Shown here piece by piece: positions 1-7,804 of a stretch of 11,967 nt of DNA (positions are counted from its first letter, which is position 1; every line of letters starts with the position of its first letter). The DNA comes from Woeseia sp964560775 (GTDB lineage: Bacteria > Pseudomonadota > Gammaproteobacteria > Steroidobacterales > Woeseiaceae). Location of the stretch: the NCBI GenBank assembly GCA_964560775.1, contig CAZLNH010000379.1, positions 1 through 11,967 of the forward strand, given 5' to 3'. The position numbers and the translations under genes are program-made. The notes beneath the pieces were generated by a model. That model made no database searches and was not told where the DNA came from. It worked only from the letters and a program-made list of their open reading frames with translations.

Positions 1-904
1 GTACGCCGGCTACGTGATTCAGGACATCGACACAGGCGCCCATTACCTGGGGCTGGCAGCGTATCGAGTACGGATCCTGCACGCGGCTGCACTCGAGGTG
101 TGATGCGCGTATCTCGCTGCCTTGCATCAGGTCACGCAGCAATTTTGCGACTTCGATCTGGCCGCGCTGGCCGCGCACAACCTGAATTCGTTCATCAAAA
201 GGCGTATCGCTGCCCTTTATTGCGTCGGCTGACATCGCACCGGCCGTAATTGCCCCGGCCAGCAGGTGCTCGCAACGGAAAACCGCCGACAGTGCCAGCG
301 CTGTCGACACCTGGGTGCCGTTCAGCAATGCCAGCCCTTCCTTTGGCGCAAGCACGGCCGGCTCAAGACCGGCATCGGCCAACGCTTCTTCCGCCGACAT
401 GACCTGGCCGTCGACACTGACCTCGCCGATGCCGAGCAAAGCGCAGGCCATGTGCGCGAGAGGTGCGAGATCGCCGGATGCACCGACCGACCCTTTGGCC
501 GGAATCGACGGGTAGATTTCGGCGTTGATCATCTCGCACAGCGCGTCGATCAGTTCGGGCCGCACGCCGGAGTACCCCTGCCCAAGCGCGATGACTTTCA
601 GCACCATGATCAGCCGCACGGTCGCGTCCGGCAGCAGCGGCCCGACGCCGACGACATGCGATGCAATCAGGTTCTCCTGCAGGTGCAACAACTCGCTGTC
701 GCTGACGCGTACCTGAGCCAGCTGGCCAAAGCCGGTGTTGACGCCGTAAACGGTTTTGCCGCCGGCGAGCACTTCCTGGATCGTCGCGCTGGCCGCTGCG
801 ACCCGCCCGCGCGCGCCAGGACCCAGTTCGATCGTGCACGCATCGCCCCACGCGGCTCGCAAATCGGCAATGCCGACCGCCGCTCCGTCTATCTGCATGT
901 TCAT
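1..904 (-). CDS. hutH: Histidine ammonia-lyase (histidase), 3' end cut by window edge
   Basis: Histidase removes ammonia from L-histidine to give trans-urocanate, the first step of the cytosolic Hut pathway. The frame stays open from 904 to the left window edge, giving 301 of the usual ~510 residues. The MIO cofactor triad Ala142-Ser143-Gly144 lies in GSVGASGDLAPLAHM, at exactly the position known for the Pseudomonas putida enzyme. Tyr53 in YGVNTGFG and His83 in ASHVVGVG match the family's active-site residues, and VQDPYSIRCQPQVMGA near the visible end is a further family signature. I chose the ATG at 904 because GGGAG sits 6 bases upstream and because it overlaps the hutU stop as ATGA, which implies translational coupling. 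ATG at 898 is a weaker alternative. It is the last visible gene of the hutFCUH operon. Any hutG beyond the edge cannot be seen. Confidence 0.97.
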   Translation of the reverse strand, partial: MNMQIDGAAVGIADLRAAWGDACTIELGPGARGRVAAASATIQEVLAGGKTVYGVNTGFGQLAQVRVSDSELLHLQENLIASHVVGVGPLLPDATVRLIMVLKVIALGQGYSGVRPELIDALCEMINAEIYPSIPAKGSVGASGDLAPLAHMACALLGIGEVSVDGQVMSAEEALADAGLEPAVLAPKEGLALLNGTQVSTALALSAVFRCEHLLAGAITAGAMSADAIKGSDTPFDERIQVVRGQRGQIEVAKLLRDLMQGSEIRASHLECSRVQDPYSIRCQPQVMGACVDVLNHVAGV

Positions 905-2574
905 GCCGTACTCCCGTTGCCGTTACACATCGGCAGCCACAGCCCATGTTCGCGCGCGCAGCCGATGGCGTCGTCGTAACCCGCATCGGCATGCCGCATG
1001 ACGCCGCTGGCCGGGTCGTTCCAGAGTACTCGCCGGATACGGCGCGCGGCCGCATCGGTGCCATCACAGACGATGACCAGCCCGGCGTGCTGCGAGTAAC
1101 CCATGCCGACACCACCACCGTGATGCAGCGACACCCACGTCGCGCCGCTTGCCGTGCTCAGCAATGCATTCAGCAACGGCCAGTCGGATACTGCATCGCT
1201 GCCATCCTTCATCGATTCCGTTTCGCGGTTCGGGCTTGCGACGGATCCGCTGTCGAGATGGTCGCGACCGATGACGACCGGCGCTTTCAGCTCGCCACTT
1301 TTGACCATGTCATTGAACGCGAGGCCCAACCGGTCGCGCTGGCCAAGCCCGACCCAGCAAATGCGCGCCGGCAGTCCCTGGAAGCGAATGCGTTCCCGCG
1401 CCGCATCGAGCCAGTTGTGCAGATGCGGATCGTCCGGGATCAGCTCCTTGACCTTCGCATCGGTCCTGTAGATGTCCTCCGGGTCGCCCGACAGTGCGGC
1501 CCAGCGAAACGGACCGATGCCCCGGCAGAACAGCGGCCGCACATAGGCGGGGACGAAGCCCGGGAAAGCGAAGGCATCCTTCACTCCTTCGTCAAAGGCG
1601 ACCTGGCGGATGTTGTTGCCGTAATCGAACGTCGGCACGCCGGCACGCTGCAGGTCGAGCATCGCCCGGACATGCGCGGCCATCGACTGCTTTGCCTCGC
1701 GGGCAACGGCATCCGGATCGCTGGTGCGCGTCCGCAGCCATTTTTCGACGGTCCAGCCGGCCGGCAGATAACCGTTCGCCGGATCGTGTGCTGATGTCTG
1801 GTCCGTCACGGCATCGGGCCGGATGCCGTGTTCAACGATCATTGGCAGTATTTCAGCTGCGTTGCCCAGCAGGCCGACGGACACCGGGTTCTTGTCTGCA
1901 ACCGACTGCTCGATGATCGACATTGCCTCGTCCAGCGTGTCAGCGCGCCGGTCGAGATAGCCTGTATCGAGGCGCATTTGAATGCGGTCAGCCTGGCATT
2001 CGATTGCAAGCATCGAGGCACCGGCCATCGTCGCGGCCAGCGGCTGTGCACCGCCCATGCCGCCGAGGCCGGCCGTCAGGATCCACCTGCCGGCGAGATC
2101 GCCGCCATAGTGCTGGCGGCCCATCTCGACAAAGGTCTCGTAAGTGCCCTGGACGATGCCCTGGCTGCCAATATAGATCCACGAGCCTGCCGTCATCTGG
2201 CCGTACATCATGAGGCCCTTGCGGTCGAGCTCCCGGAAGTGTTCCCACGTCGCCCACACCGGCACGAGATTCGAATTGGCGATGAGAACGCGCGGCGCGT
2301 CCAAATGCGTTTTGAAAACGCCAACCGGCTTGCCGGACTGCACCAGCAGGGTCTCGTCGTCCGCCAGTTGTTTCAGCGTCTCGACAATCTTGTCGTAACA
2401 CGCCTGGTTGCGTGCCGCCTTGCCGATACCGCCATAGACGACGAGGTCGTCAGGCCGTTCGGCCACCTCCGGGTCCAGGTTGTTCATCAGCATGCGCAGT
2501 GGCGCCTCTGTCAGCCAGCTCCGCGCATTGAGCGTCGTACCGGTAGGCGCCTTGATCGTTCGTTTGCTGTTCAT
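901..2574 (-). CDS. hutU: Urocanate hydratase (urocanase)
   Basis: Urocanase adds water to urocanate to form 4-imidazolone-5-propionate, using tightly bound NAD+ as an electrophile; this is step two of histidine degradation in the cytosol. The 557-residue product has the normal family length. Visible signatures are the N-terminal SWLTEAPLRMLMNNLDPEVA, VVYGGIGKAARN (about 46-56), the NAD-binding glycine-rich segment GLGGMGGAQPLAATMAG (169-185), and the catalytic-cysteine segment GLPARICWVG with Cys406, equivalent to the known Cys410 of P. putida urocanase. HHGGGVGMGYSQHAG (484-498) is also typical. The ATG at 2574 is preceded by AGGA with a 7-base spacer. The gene starts 23 bases after hutC ends, and its TGA stop overlaps the hutH start by 4 bases. 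Long open frames on the opposite strand here are shadows of its GC-rich codons. Confidence 0.98.
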   Translation of the reverse strand: MNSKRTIKAPTGTTLNARSWLTEAPLRMLMNNLDPEVAERPDDLVVYGGIGKAARNQACYDKIVETLKQLADDETLLVQSGKPVGVFKTHLDAPRVLIANSNLVPVWATWEHFRELDRKGLMMYGQMTAGSWIYIGSQGIVQGTYETFVEMGRQHYGGDLAGRWILTAGLGGMGGAQPLAATMAGASMLAIECQADRIQMRLDTGYLDRRADTLDEAMSIIEQSVADKNPVSVGLLGNAAEILPMIVEHGIRPDAVTDQTSAHDPANGYLPAGWTVEKWLRTRTSDPDAVAREAKQSMAAHVRAMLDLQRAGVPTFDYGNNIRQVAFDEGVKDAFAFPGFVPAYVRPLFCRGIGPFRWAALSGDPEDIYRTDAKVKELIPDDPHLHNWLDAARERIRFQGLPARICWVGLGQRDRLGLAFNDMVKSGELKAPVVIGRDHLDSGSVASPNRETESMKDGSDAVSDWPLLNALLSTASGATWVSLHHGGGVGMGYSQHAGLVIVCDGTDAAARRIRRVLWNDPASGVMRHADAGYDDAIGCAREHGLWLPMCNGNGSTA

Positions 2575-2597
2575 CAGTCTGTCCTGGCGTCTGTGGT

Positions 2598-3341
2598 TCA
2601 GGAATCTTGCCCGACGCTACGCGGCGTACCGGGCGGTGTGTAGTGTCCGGTCAGTTCAAAGCGGCTGCCGGGATGGTGCAGGCGCGCAAAACTGACTGCC
2701 CTGCCGTGAGCCCACGTGCGGCGCGTCACGACGAGACACGGCTCGCCGGCCTCCATGTCGAGATACTTTCGCACCGCGGCGTTCGGCAGCGCCGCGCGTA
2801 CGACCTGTTCCGCCTCCTGCAGCGGTGCAATTGCCGTAAGGTATGCACCGGGCGTTATTAACTTGAAGTCCTGTTCGAGGAAACCGGGCGCGAAATCCGC
2901 GACGACGTAGCGGTCCTCAAGTTGCATCGGAATGTCATTTTCCGTGTGCGTCAGCAGTACGTGGAAAACATCGCTGCCTTCCGGCATTTGCAATGCGCGG
3001 GCAATTTCGCCGCGGGCGTGCTGCCGCGAGCGCCGGATCTCCCGTGCCGCATGCCGATGGCCCCGATTGGCAATCTCGTCGGCGATGTTTCGCACCTCGA
3101 GCACGTGCGACGCGGCGCGCATGTCGGCGACGAACGTGCCGACGCCGGCAATGCGCTCGACGTAACCTTCATCATGCAGCTCCCGCAGCGCGCGGTTCGC
3201 TGTCATGCGCGACACGTTGAATGACTCGGCCAGTTCGTTTTCCGACGGTACCCGGTCGCGCGGTACGAGTTCTCCGTTCGCGATGTTCGCGATGATGTCG
3301 TTTTTCAATTGCCGGTAGCGTGGCAGCGATCTTGCGGCCAT
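2598..3341 (-). CDS. hutC: GntR/HutC-family histidine utilisation repressor
   Basis: This is a DNA-binding repressor of the hut genes; in characterised bacteria HutC is released from its operator by urocanate. The 247-residue protein has a GntR-type winged helix-turn-helix at about 8-72 (PSENELAESFNVSRMTANRA, then the wing ERIAGVGTFVA). A UTRA ligand-binding domain fills about residues 90-235, with RYVVADFAPGFLEQDF and RRTWAHGRAVSFARLHHPGS as typical segments. The ATG at 3341 has a strong AGGAGG 10 bases upstream and overlaps the hutF stop by one base (TGATG). Its place inside the hutF-hutU operon indicates autoregulation through the palindrome upstream of hutF. General UTRA regulators share this fold, so the specific name rests on context as well as sequence. 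Confidence 0.95.
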   Translation of the reverse strand: MAARSLPRYRQLKNDIIANIANGELVPRDRVPSENELAESFNVSRMTANRALRELHDEGYVERIAGVGTFVADMRAASHVLEVRNIADEIANRGHRHAAREIRRSRQHARGEIARALQMPEGSDVFHVLLTHTENDIPMQLEDRYVVADFAPGFLEQDFKLITPGAYLTAIAPLQEAEQVVRAALPNAAVRKYLDMEAGEPCLVVTRRTWAHGRAVSFARLHHPGSRFELTGHYTPPGTPRSVGQDS

Positions 3342-4702
3342 CAGGCATCGCCCTCCTGCTGCAACCGGCCAAGCACGCGGGCGAACTCCCGTCGTGTCCC
3401 CTCAGCGCCGACGTGACGGCCATCGATCACGCGCCACTCGCCGTTGACCATGACGCGTTCGATCGGCAATGCATAACCGGAAAACACCAGGGCATCGAGC
3501 AAGGACGCGGCATCGTGGCCAAGCAGCATCGGGTCATCGTCGTCAAGCACCAGCAGGTCGGCCGCCTGTCCCGGTGCTATGGCACCGGATGCTGTGCCGC
3601 CCGCGAGCGCGCCGCCGGCCGCCGCACGCTCGAACAGGCTGCGGCCGGTGTTGCGGCTGCCGATCGCGGCAATGTTGCGCTGTTCGGCAATCAGCCGCTG
3701 GCCGTATTCAAGCCAGCGCAGCTCCTCGAAGGGGTTGATCGAAATATGGCTGTCCGAGCCGATGGCGATACGGCCGCCCGCTTCCAGATAACGCGGCAGT
3801 GGAAACAGCCCGTCCCCGAGATTGGCCTCGGTGCTCGGGCAAAGGCAGACAACGGCGCCGGATGCGGCAAGCGCCGTCACTTCTTCTTCATCGATATGGG
3901 TCGCGTGTACCAGGCACCAGTGCTGGTCCAGGTCATGCCGCTCCATCAGCCAGCGCACCGGGCGACGATGACGTATCGCGAGACTTTGTTCGACTTCGCG
4001 GCGCTGCTCGGCAATGTGGACGTGCATCGGCACACTGTCGGTCGCGGCGGCTGCGGCAATTACGGACAGCGATGCCTCGGTGACGGCCCGCAAACTGTGC
4101 ACCCCTAACCCGACGATGATGTCATCGCCGGCGAGATCCCGGCAGCGATGGTAATGGCTGAGCAATCCGTCCGCCGTGTGCGCAAACCGTCGTTGCTCGC
4201 GTGATAACGGTGCGTCGTCGAACCCGCCGCGTTCATACAGTACCGGGACGTAGGTCAGGCGGATGCCGCTGTCCGCAGCCGCGCGGCGCAATGCCTCGAA
4301 CATCGCTTCATTGGCAGCGCCGCCCGGCTCGCTGTGCAGGTAATGGAATTCCGCGACCGACGTATAACCGCTTGTCAGCATTTCGGTGTAGGCCTGGCGC
4401 GCGATTGCGGCCAGCGCGTCCGCGTCAATGCGCGCGGCGAGGCGGTACATGCGCTCGCGCCAGGTCCAGAAGTTGTCACGATCAGAGGGTGCGCGCTCCT
4501 CGGTATGCCCTGCCAGCGCGCGCTGGAAGGCATGGCTGTGCGCATTGCACAGGCCAGGCAAAACAATCCCGGCCGCGAACGCGCCGCCATCGGGCGCTGC
4601 CGGGGTACCAACCGCGCTGATACGGCCGTCATCGACATCGATTGTGACGCCGTTTTTCCAGCCGTCCGGCAGCAGGGCTTTGCGGGCGTGAATGCGAGGC
4701 AC
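3341..4702 (-). CDS. hutF: Formimidoylglutamate deiminase
   Basis: HutF hydrolyses N-formimidoyl-L-glutamate to N-formyl-L-glutamate and ammonia. This commits the cell to the five-step histidine route that ends with HutG, rather than the direct formiminoglutamase route. It is a cytosolic, metal-dependent amidohydrolase. With the GTG start at 4702 the product is 453 residues, the usual HutF length. Metal and catalytic residues are visible: His55 and His57 in CNAHSHAFQRALAGHTEE, His229 and Glu232 in MHVHIAEQRREVE, His266 in CLVHATHIDEEE, and Asp317 in IGSDSHISINPFEELRWLE. The GTG is chosen because GGAG lies 8 bases upstream; the open frame runs further upstream to 4858 but would then cross the operator and hutI. 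It is the first gene of hutFCUH, and its stop overlaps the hutC start by one base. Confidence 0.96.
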   Translation of the reverse strand: MPRIHARKALLPDGWKNGVTIDVDDGRISAVGTPAAPDGGAFAAGIVLPGLCNAHSHAFQRALAGHTEERAPSDRDNFWTWRERMYRLAARIDADALAAIARQAYTEMLTSGYTSVAEFHYLHSEPGGAANEAMFEALRRAAADSGIRLTYVPVLYERGGFDDAPLSREQRRFAHTADGLLSHYHRCRDLAGDDIIVGLGVHSLRAVTEASLSVIAAAAATDSVPMHVHIAEQRREVEQSLAIRHRRPVRWLMERHDLDQHWCLVHATHIDEEEVTALAASGAVVCLCPSTEANLGDGLFPLPRYLEAGGRIAIGSDSHISINPFEELRWLEYGQRLIAEQRNIAAIGSRNTGRSLFERAAAGGALAGGTASGAIAPGQAADLLVLDDDDPMLLGHDAASLLDALVFSGYALPIERVMVNGEWRVIDGRHVGAEGTRREFARVLGRLQQEGDA

Positions 4703-4720
4703 AGCATGGGCTCCGTTCAG

Positions 4721-4732
4721 TTGTATATACAG
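4721..4732. promoter_or_regulatory. Probable HutC operator
   Basis: TTGTATATACAG contains a perfect 10-base palindrome, TGTATATACA (4722-4731). It lies in the short divergent region between hutF and hutI. HutC operators known from Pseudomonas have a TGTA-N2-TACA core, which this matches exactly. The site lies at the likely transcription start of hutF and overlaps a possible -35 (TTGTAT, 4721-4726) for hutI. One repressor-bound site could therefore shut both transcripts. The match is seen directly; the regulation is inferred from family knowledge. Confidence 0.85.
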
Positions 4733-4759
4733 GTTAGAGCATGCTACCGTTGTTTGCAA
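4731..4759 (-). promoter_or_regulatory. Candidate promoter of hutFCUH
   Basis: Reading the minus strand, TTGCAA (4759-4754) and TAACCT (4736-4731) are separated by 17 bases. This places the start of transcription near 4724, inside the palindrome and about 22 bases before the hutF GTG. The -10 is a weak match to the sigma-70 consensus, so this is a suggestion only. For the opposite direction, the best pair I can find for hutI is TTGTAT (4721-4726) and TACCGT (4745-4750), spaced 18 bases, also weak. I see no convincing sigma-54 element. Confidence 0.35.
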
Positions 4760-4781
4760 TGAGGGCAGCCGGGGTCGCGTG

Positions 4782-5999
4782 ATGGCCGAATGGGATTTGC
4801 TGTTGACGGATGTGCGGCTCGCGACGCTCTGTGCCGGCGGCGAGCCATATGGCGTCATCGAAAACGGTGCACTGGCGGTCGCCGACGGTGTGATCGCGTG
4901 GCTGGGACAGGCCGACGAGTTGCCCGCGGAGAACGCTGGTGAGGTCCGGTCCGGCAGCGGCAGATGGCTGACGCCTGCTCTGATCGACTGTCACACGCAC
5001 CTGCTGTTTGGCGGCGACCGGGCCCGGGAATTCGAGCAACGGCTCGAAGGGGTCAGCTACGAAGAGATTGCGCGGGCCGGTGGCGGCATCATGTCGACGG
5101 TACGCGCGACCCGTGCCGCCGACGACGAGACACTGCTCGACGCGGCGGCTCGGCGGCTGCAGAGCCTCCGCCGGGACGGTGTCGCGACCGTGGAAATAAA
5201 ATCCGGCTACGGACTGGATCTCGAAACGGAACTGCGGCTGCTGCGGCTGGCGAGACGGCTTGGCGAAGAATGCGGCTTGACGGTGCGGACGACGTTTCTC
5301 GGCGCGCATGCCGTGCCGGCGGAACATGCCGGCAATGCAGACCGGTACATCGACTTCATCTGTGACGAGGTCCTGCCGGCAGTGCACGCGGAAAACCTCG
5401 CCGATGCCGTCGATGCCTACTGCGAGTCGATCGCGTTCTCGGTGGACCAGGTCGCCCGCGTCTTTGAGTGTGCCGCCCACTACGGGCTGCCCGTCAAGCT
5501 GCACGCGGACCAGCTGAGCGACAGCGGCGGTGCAACGCTCGCCGCGCGCTTCGGCGCGCTATCGGCCGATCACCTGGAGTACACGCCGACGACAGGCATC
5601 GCGCAACTCGCTGCGGCCGGCAGCGTCGCCGTCATGTTGCCGGGCGCGTTTGTCACGCTGCGCGAGAAACAGGTGCCGCCGATAGACGAACTGCGAAAAC
5701 ACGGCGTACCGCTCGCGCTTGCCACCGACTGCAATCCAGGCACGTCGCCCGTCTGTTCACTGCTGATGATGCTGCCGCTTGCGGCCAGCCAGTTTCGCAT
5801 GACCCCGGAAGAATGCCTCGCGGGCGTGACCCGCAACGGGGCGCGGGCGCTGGGTCTTGACGACCGCGGCACGCTCGAAACCGGCAATCGCGCGGACCTC
5901 GCGCTGTGGGACATCGGGCACCCGCGCGAACTCAGCTACTGGATGGGCCTGAACCCGCTCGCGGCACTTTATATTGGCGGCACAGAGGCAGAGGCCTGA
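4782..5999 (+). CDS. hutI: Imidazolonepropionase
   Basis: HutI hydrolyses 4-imidazolone-5-propionate to N-formimidoyl-L-glutamate, the substrate of HutF, in the cytosol. The 405-residue protein has the normal family length and amidohydrolase fold. Metal and substrate residues are visible: His71 and His73 in ALIDCHTHLLFGGDRAREFE, the signature GVSYEEIARAGGGIMSTVRA (90-109), Lys140 in VEIKSGYGLDLETE, His176 in FLGAHAVPAEH, His241 in KLHADQLSDSGG, His264 in SADHLEY, and Asp316 in LATDCNPGTSPV. The open frame continues upstream to 4692 without a good start. I chose ATG 4782, with GGGG 7 bases upstream; GTG directly before it at 4779 is an alternative. It diverges from hutF and shares the putative HutC operator. 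It converges on the nitroreductase gene with 12 bases between stops and no obvious terminator. Confidence 0.97.
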   Translation: MAEWDLLLTDVRLATLCAGGEPYGVIENGALAVADGVIAWLGQADELPAENAGEVRSGSGRWLTPALIDCHTHLLFGGDRAREFEQRLEGVSYEEIARAGGGIMSTVRATRAADDETLLDAAARRLQSLRRDGVATVEIKSGYGLDLETELRLLRLARRLGEECGLTVRTTFLGAHAVPAEHAGNADRYIDFICDEVLPAVHAENLADAVDAYCESIAFSVDQVARVFECAAHYGLPVKLHADQLSDSGGATLAARFGALSADHLEYTPTTGIAQLAAAGSVAVMLPGAFVTLREKQVPPIDELRKHGVPLALATDCNPGTSPVCSLLMMLPLAASQFRMTPEECLAGVTRNGARALGLDDRGTLETGNRADLALWDIGHPRELSYWMGLNPLAALYIGGTEAEA

Positions 6000-6011
6000 T
6001 GCAACGCCGTC

Positions 6012-6593
6012 TCAGGACAGTTCGGTCGTGATGTCTGCCACGTCGCGGCGCGTCTGTTGCGGCGTGATTTTCGGGTAACCGTAAAAAATCAGGCCGACGA
6101 CAAACTCGCTCCCGGCGTCCGCGCCAAGCAGGTCGAAAAACCGCGCATCACGAATGATCGGCCCGGTCGCCCACTTTGACGCAAGACCGGCCTCGGACAG
6201 GTACAACATCAGGTTCTGGATCGCGCAGCAACAACTGGCGTAATCTTCCTGCTCGAGCAGCTTGTCCTCCGAGCGCCGGCACGTAACAACCAGCCAGCCC
6301 GGACGTTCGGCGGCGGCTTCGGCCTTGAAGTCGCCTTTCTTCTCACCCTTGCGCTCGGTCACCACAATGCGGGTCAGTTCGACCGCCCCGGCGATGGCAT
6401 TTTCCCCAAGGACATAGAAATGCCACGGTTCCGTGACGTGGTGATTCGGGGCCCACCGCGCCACCTCGATCGCATCCAGTATCACCTGCCGGCTGACCGG
6501 CTGCTTCAGGAACAGGTTGATGGTACGTCGCGAACGTATGCGCTCTGCCAGCCGCCGCAGCGGCTTTCTTGTGTCGTCCACCGGTTCCTTCAC
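6012..6593 (-). CDS. Nitroreductase family protein (small, YdjA-like)
   Basis: This is probably a soluble FMN-dependent NAD(P)H oxidoreductase; the natural substrate cannot be told from sequence. With GTG 6593 it has 193 residues, the size of the small YdjA-type nitroreductases. Typical features are the FMN-phosphate contact region SRRTINLFLKQPVS (21-34), WAPNHHVTEPWHFYVLG (47-63), the helix DYASCCCAIQNLMLYLSEAG (117-136) with three cysteines in a row, WATGPIIRD, and VVGLIFYGYP (165-174). The start is uncertain. GTG 6593 shares its G with the TAG stop of the thiolase gene, suggesting coupling. GTG 6581 has AAGGA just upstream, but with a short spacer, and would give 189 residues. It is the last gene of the four-gene minus-strand cluster. 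Confidence 0.9.
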   Translation of the reverse strand: MKEPVDDTRKPLRRLAERIRSRRTINLFLKQPVSRQVILDAIEVARWAPNHHVTEPWHFYVLGENAIAGAVELTRIVVTERKGEKKGDFKAEAAAERPGWLVVTCRRSEDKLLEQEDYASCCCAIQNLMLYLSEAGLASKWATGPIIRDARFFDLLGADAGSEFVVGLIFYGYPKITPQQTRRDVADITTELS

Positions 6594-7798
6594 TACGCGC
6601 GCTCGATGATCATCGCGATGCCCTGCCCGACGCCGATGCACATCGTGCACAGTGCGTAACGGCCGCCGCCGCGCTTCAACTGGCGAGCCGCCGTCGTCAC
6701 GAGGCGCGCACCGGACATGCCCAGCGGATGACCGAGCGCGATTGCCCCGCCGTTCGGATTGACATGCGGCGCGTCGTCATCCACTCCCAGTTCGCGCAAT
6801 ACGGCGAGTCCCTGGGCGGCGAATGCCTCATTAAGTTCGATGACATCCATCTGGCCGATCGCCAGCCCGGCAACCTTCAGCACTTTCCGGCTGGCAGGCA
6901 CAGGCCCGATGCCCATGACACGTGGTTCAACCCCCGCCGAAGCCCAGGCGACGACCCTTGCGAGCGGCTCGAGGCCGTGGTCCCTGGCCGCCGCGTCCGA
7001 TGCCAGCAGCAGCGCGCAGGCACCATCGTTGATGCCGGAGGCGTTGCCGGCCGTGACGGTGCCGTCCTCGCGCACTATCGGGCGCAGCTTCTGCAAGCCT
7101 TCGATCGTCGAGTCCGCCCGCGGATGCTCATCGGTATCGACAATGATGGCGTCGCCGCGCCGCTGCGGAATCGTTACGTCAACAATTTCATCACAGAACA
7201 GGCCTGCCTCCATTGCCTGTTGTGTCTTTTGCTGGCTCGCCAGCGCGAAGCGGTCCTGGTCGTCGCGCGAAATCCTGTAATCGACCGCGACGTTTTCAGC
7301 CGTTTCGGCCATCGAGTCGACGCCGTACTGCTTTTCGAGCTCGCGATTGATAAAACGCCAGCCAAGTGTCGTGTCATACACTTCCGTATTGCGACTGAAC
7401 GCCGCGGTTGCCTTTGCCATCACAAAAGGCGCACGTGACATTGATTCGACGCCGCCTGCGATAACGAGACCCGCCGCGCCGGTCTGAATCGCATGCGCCG
7501 CGATGCCGGTTGCGTTCATGCCGGATCCGCAAAGGCGATTGACCGTGACGCCCGGCACACCCGGCGGCAACCCGGCAAGCAGCAGCGACATGCGCGCGAC
7601 ATTGCGATTGTCCTCGCCCGCCTGGTTCGCACAGCCGTAGACGACGTCGTCGATCGCCGCAGTGTCGAGCGAGGGGTTCCGTTCTATCAGCGCTCGCATC
7701 GGTATGGCACCGAGGTCATCGGTACGCACTTCGGACAGGGCGCCGCCGTATCGGCCTATGGGGGTGCGTACGGCGTCACAAATCCAGGCATCGGTCAT
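6593..7798 (-). CDS. pcaF: Acetyl-CoA acyltransferase, PcaF/PaaJ-like (3-oxoadipyl-CoA thiolase)
   Basis: This is a degradative thiolase that splits a 3-oxoacyl-CoA with CoA to give acetyl-CoA and a shortened acyl-CoA. The 401-residue length and the motifs closely follow PcaF/PaaJ, whose substrate is 3-oxoadipyl-CoA: CDAVRTPIGRYGGALSEVR (7-25), CANQAGEDNRNVARM (56-70), GGVESMSRAPFVM (115-127), GWRFIN and QYGVDSMAETAENVA. The catalytic residues are visible: nucleophile Cys90 in NRLCGSGMNA, His357 in GGAIALGHPLGMSGAR, and Cys387 in TMCIGVGQG. ATG 7798 has GAGGA 10 bases upstream and follows the carrier gene by 6 bases. No other beta-ketoadipate or phenylacetate genes are nearby, so a broader beta-oxidation role is possible. 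Thiolase function is firm; the exact substrate is inference. Confidence 0.93.
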   Translation of the reverse strand: MTDAWICDAVRTPIGRYGGALSEVRTDDLGAIPMRALIERNPSLDTAAIDDVVYGCANQAGEDNRNVARMSLLLAGLPPGVPGVTVNRLCGSGMNATGIAAHAIQTGAAGLVIAGGVESMSRAPFVMAKATAAFSRNTEVYDTTLGWRFINRELEKQYGVDSMAETAENVAVDYRISRDDQDRFALASQQKTQQAMEAGLFCDEIVDVTIPQRRGDAIIVDTDEHPRADSTIEGLQKLRPIVREDGTVTAGNASGINDGACALLLASDAAARDHGLEPLARVVAWASAGVEPRVMGIGPVPASRKVLKVAGLAIGQMDVIELNEAFAAQGLAVLRELGVDDDAPHVNPNGGAIALGHPLGMSGARLVTTAARQLKRGGGRYALCTMCIGVGQGIAMIIERA

Positions 7799-7804
7799 AC
7801 AGCG

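Noticed and set aside
266..979. Open frame of 237 codons on the plus strand opposite hutH
   Set aside because: It is antisense to a histidase with intact MIO and active-site motifs, is rich in Arg/Gln/His/Pro with no domain pattern, and has no ribosome site. It is a by-product of GC-rich codons.
363..1118. Minus-strand open frame of 251 codons overlapping hutH and hutU
   Set aside because: It is in a different frame from the two conserved genes on the same strand and has an Arg-rich translation typical of a shifted frame.
946..2643. Long plus-strand open frames (282 and 271 codons) opposite hutU and extending just past its 5' end
   Set aside because: Both lie opposite a complete urocanase and have low-complexity basic composition with no recognisable motif.
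3320..4108. Plus-strand open frame of 262 codons opposite hutF
   Set aside because: hutF is intact with all metal ligands; this frame shows no family features.
4734..5504. Minus-strand open frame of 256 codons opposite hutI
   Set aside because: Antisense to an intact imidazolonepropionase and without recognisable motifs.
5985..6030. Bidirectional terminator between hutI and the nitroreductase gene
   Set aside because: The stops are only 12 bases apart and I could not find a stable hairpin with a T-run on either strand.
6569..7438. Plus-strand open frame of 289 codons opposite the thiolase gene
   Set aside because: The thiolase on the other strand is complete with catalytic Cys/His/Cys; this translation looks like a shadow frame.
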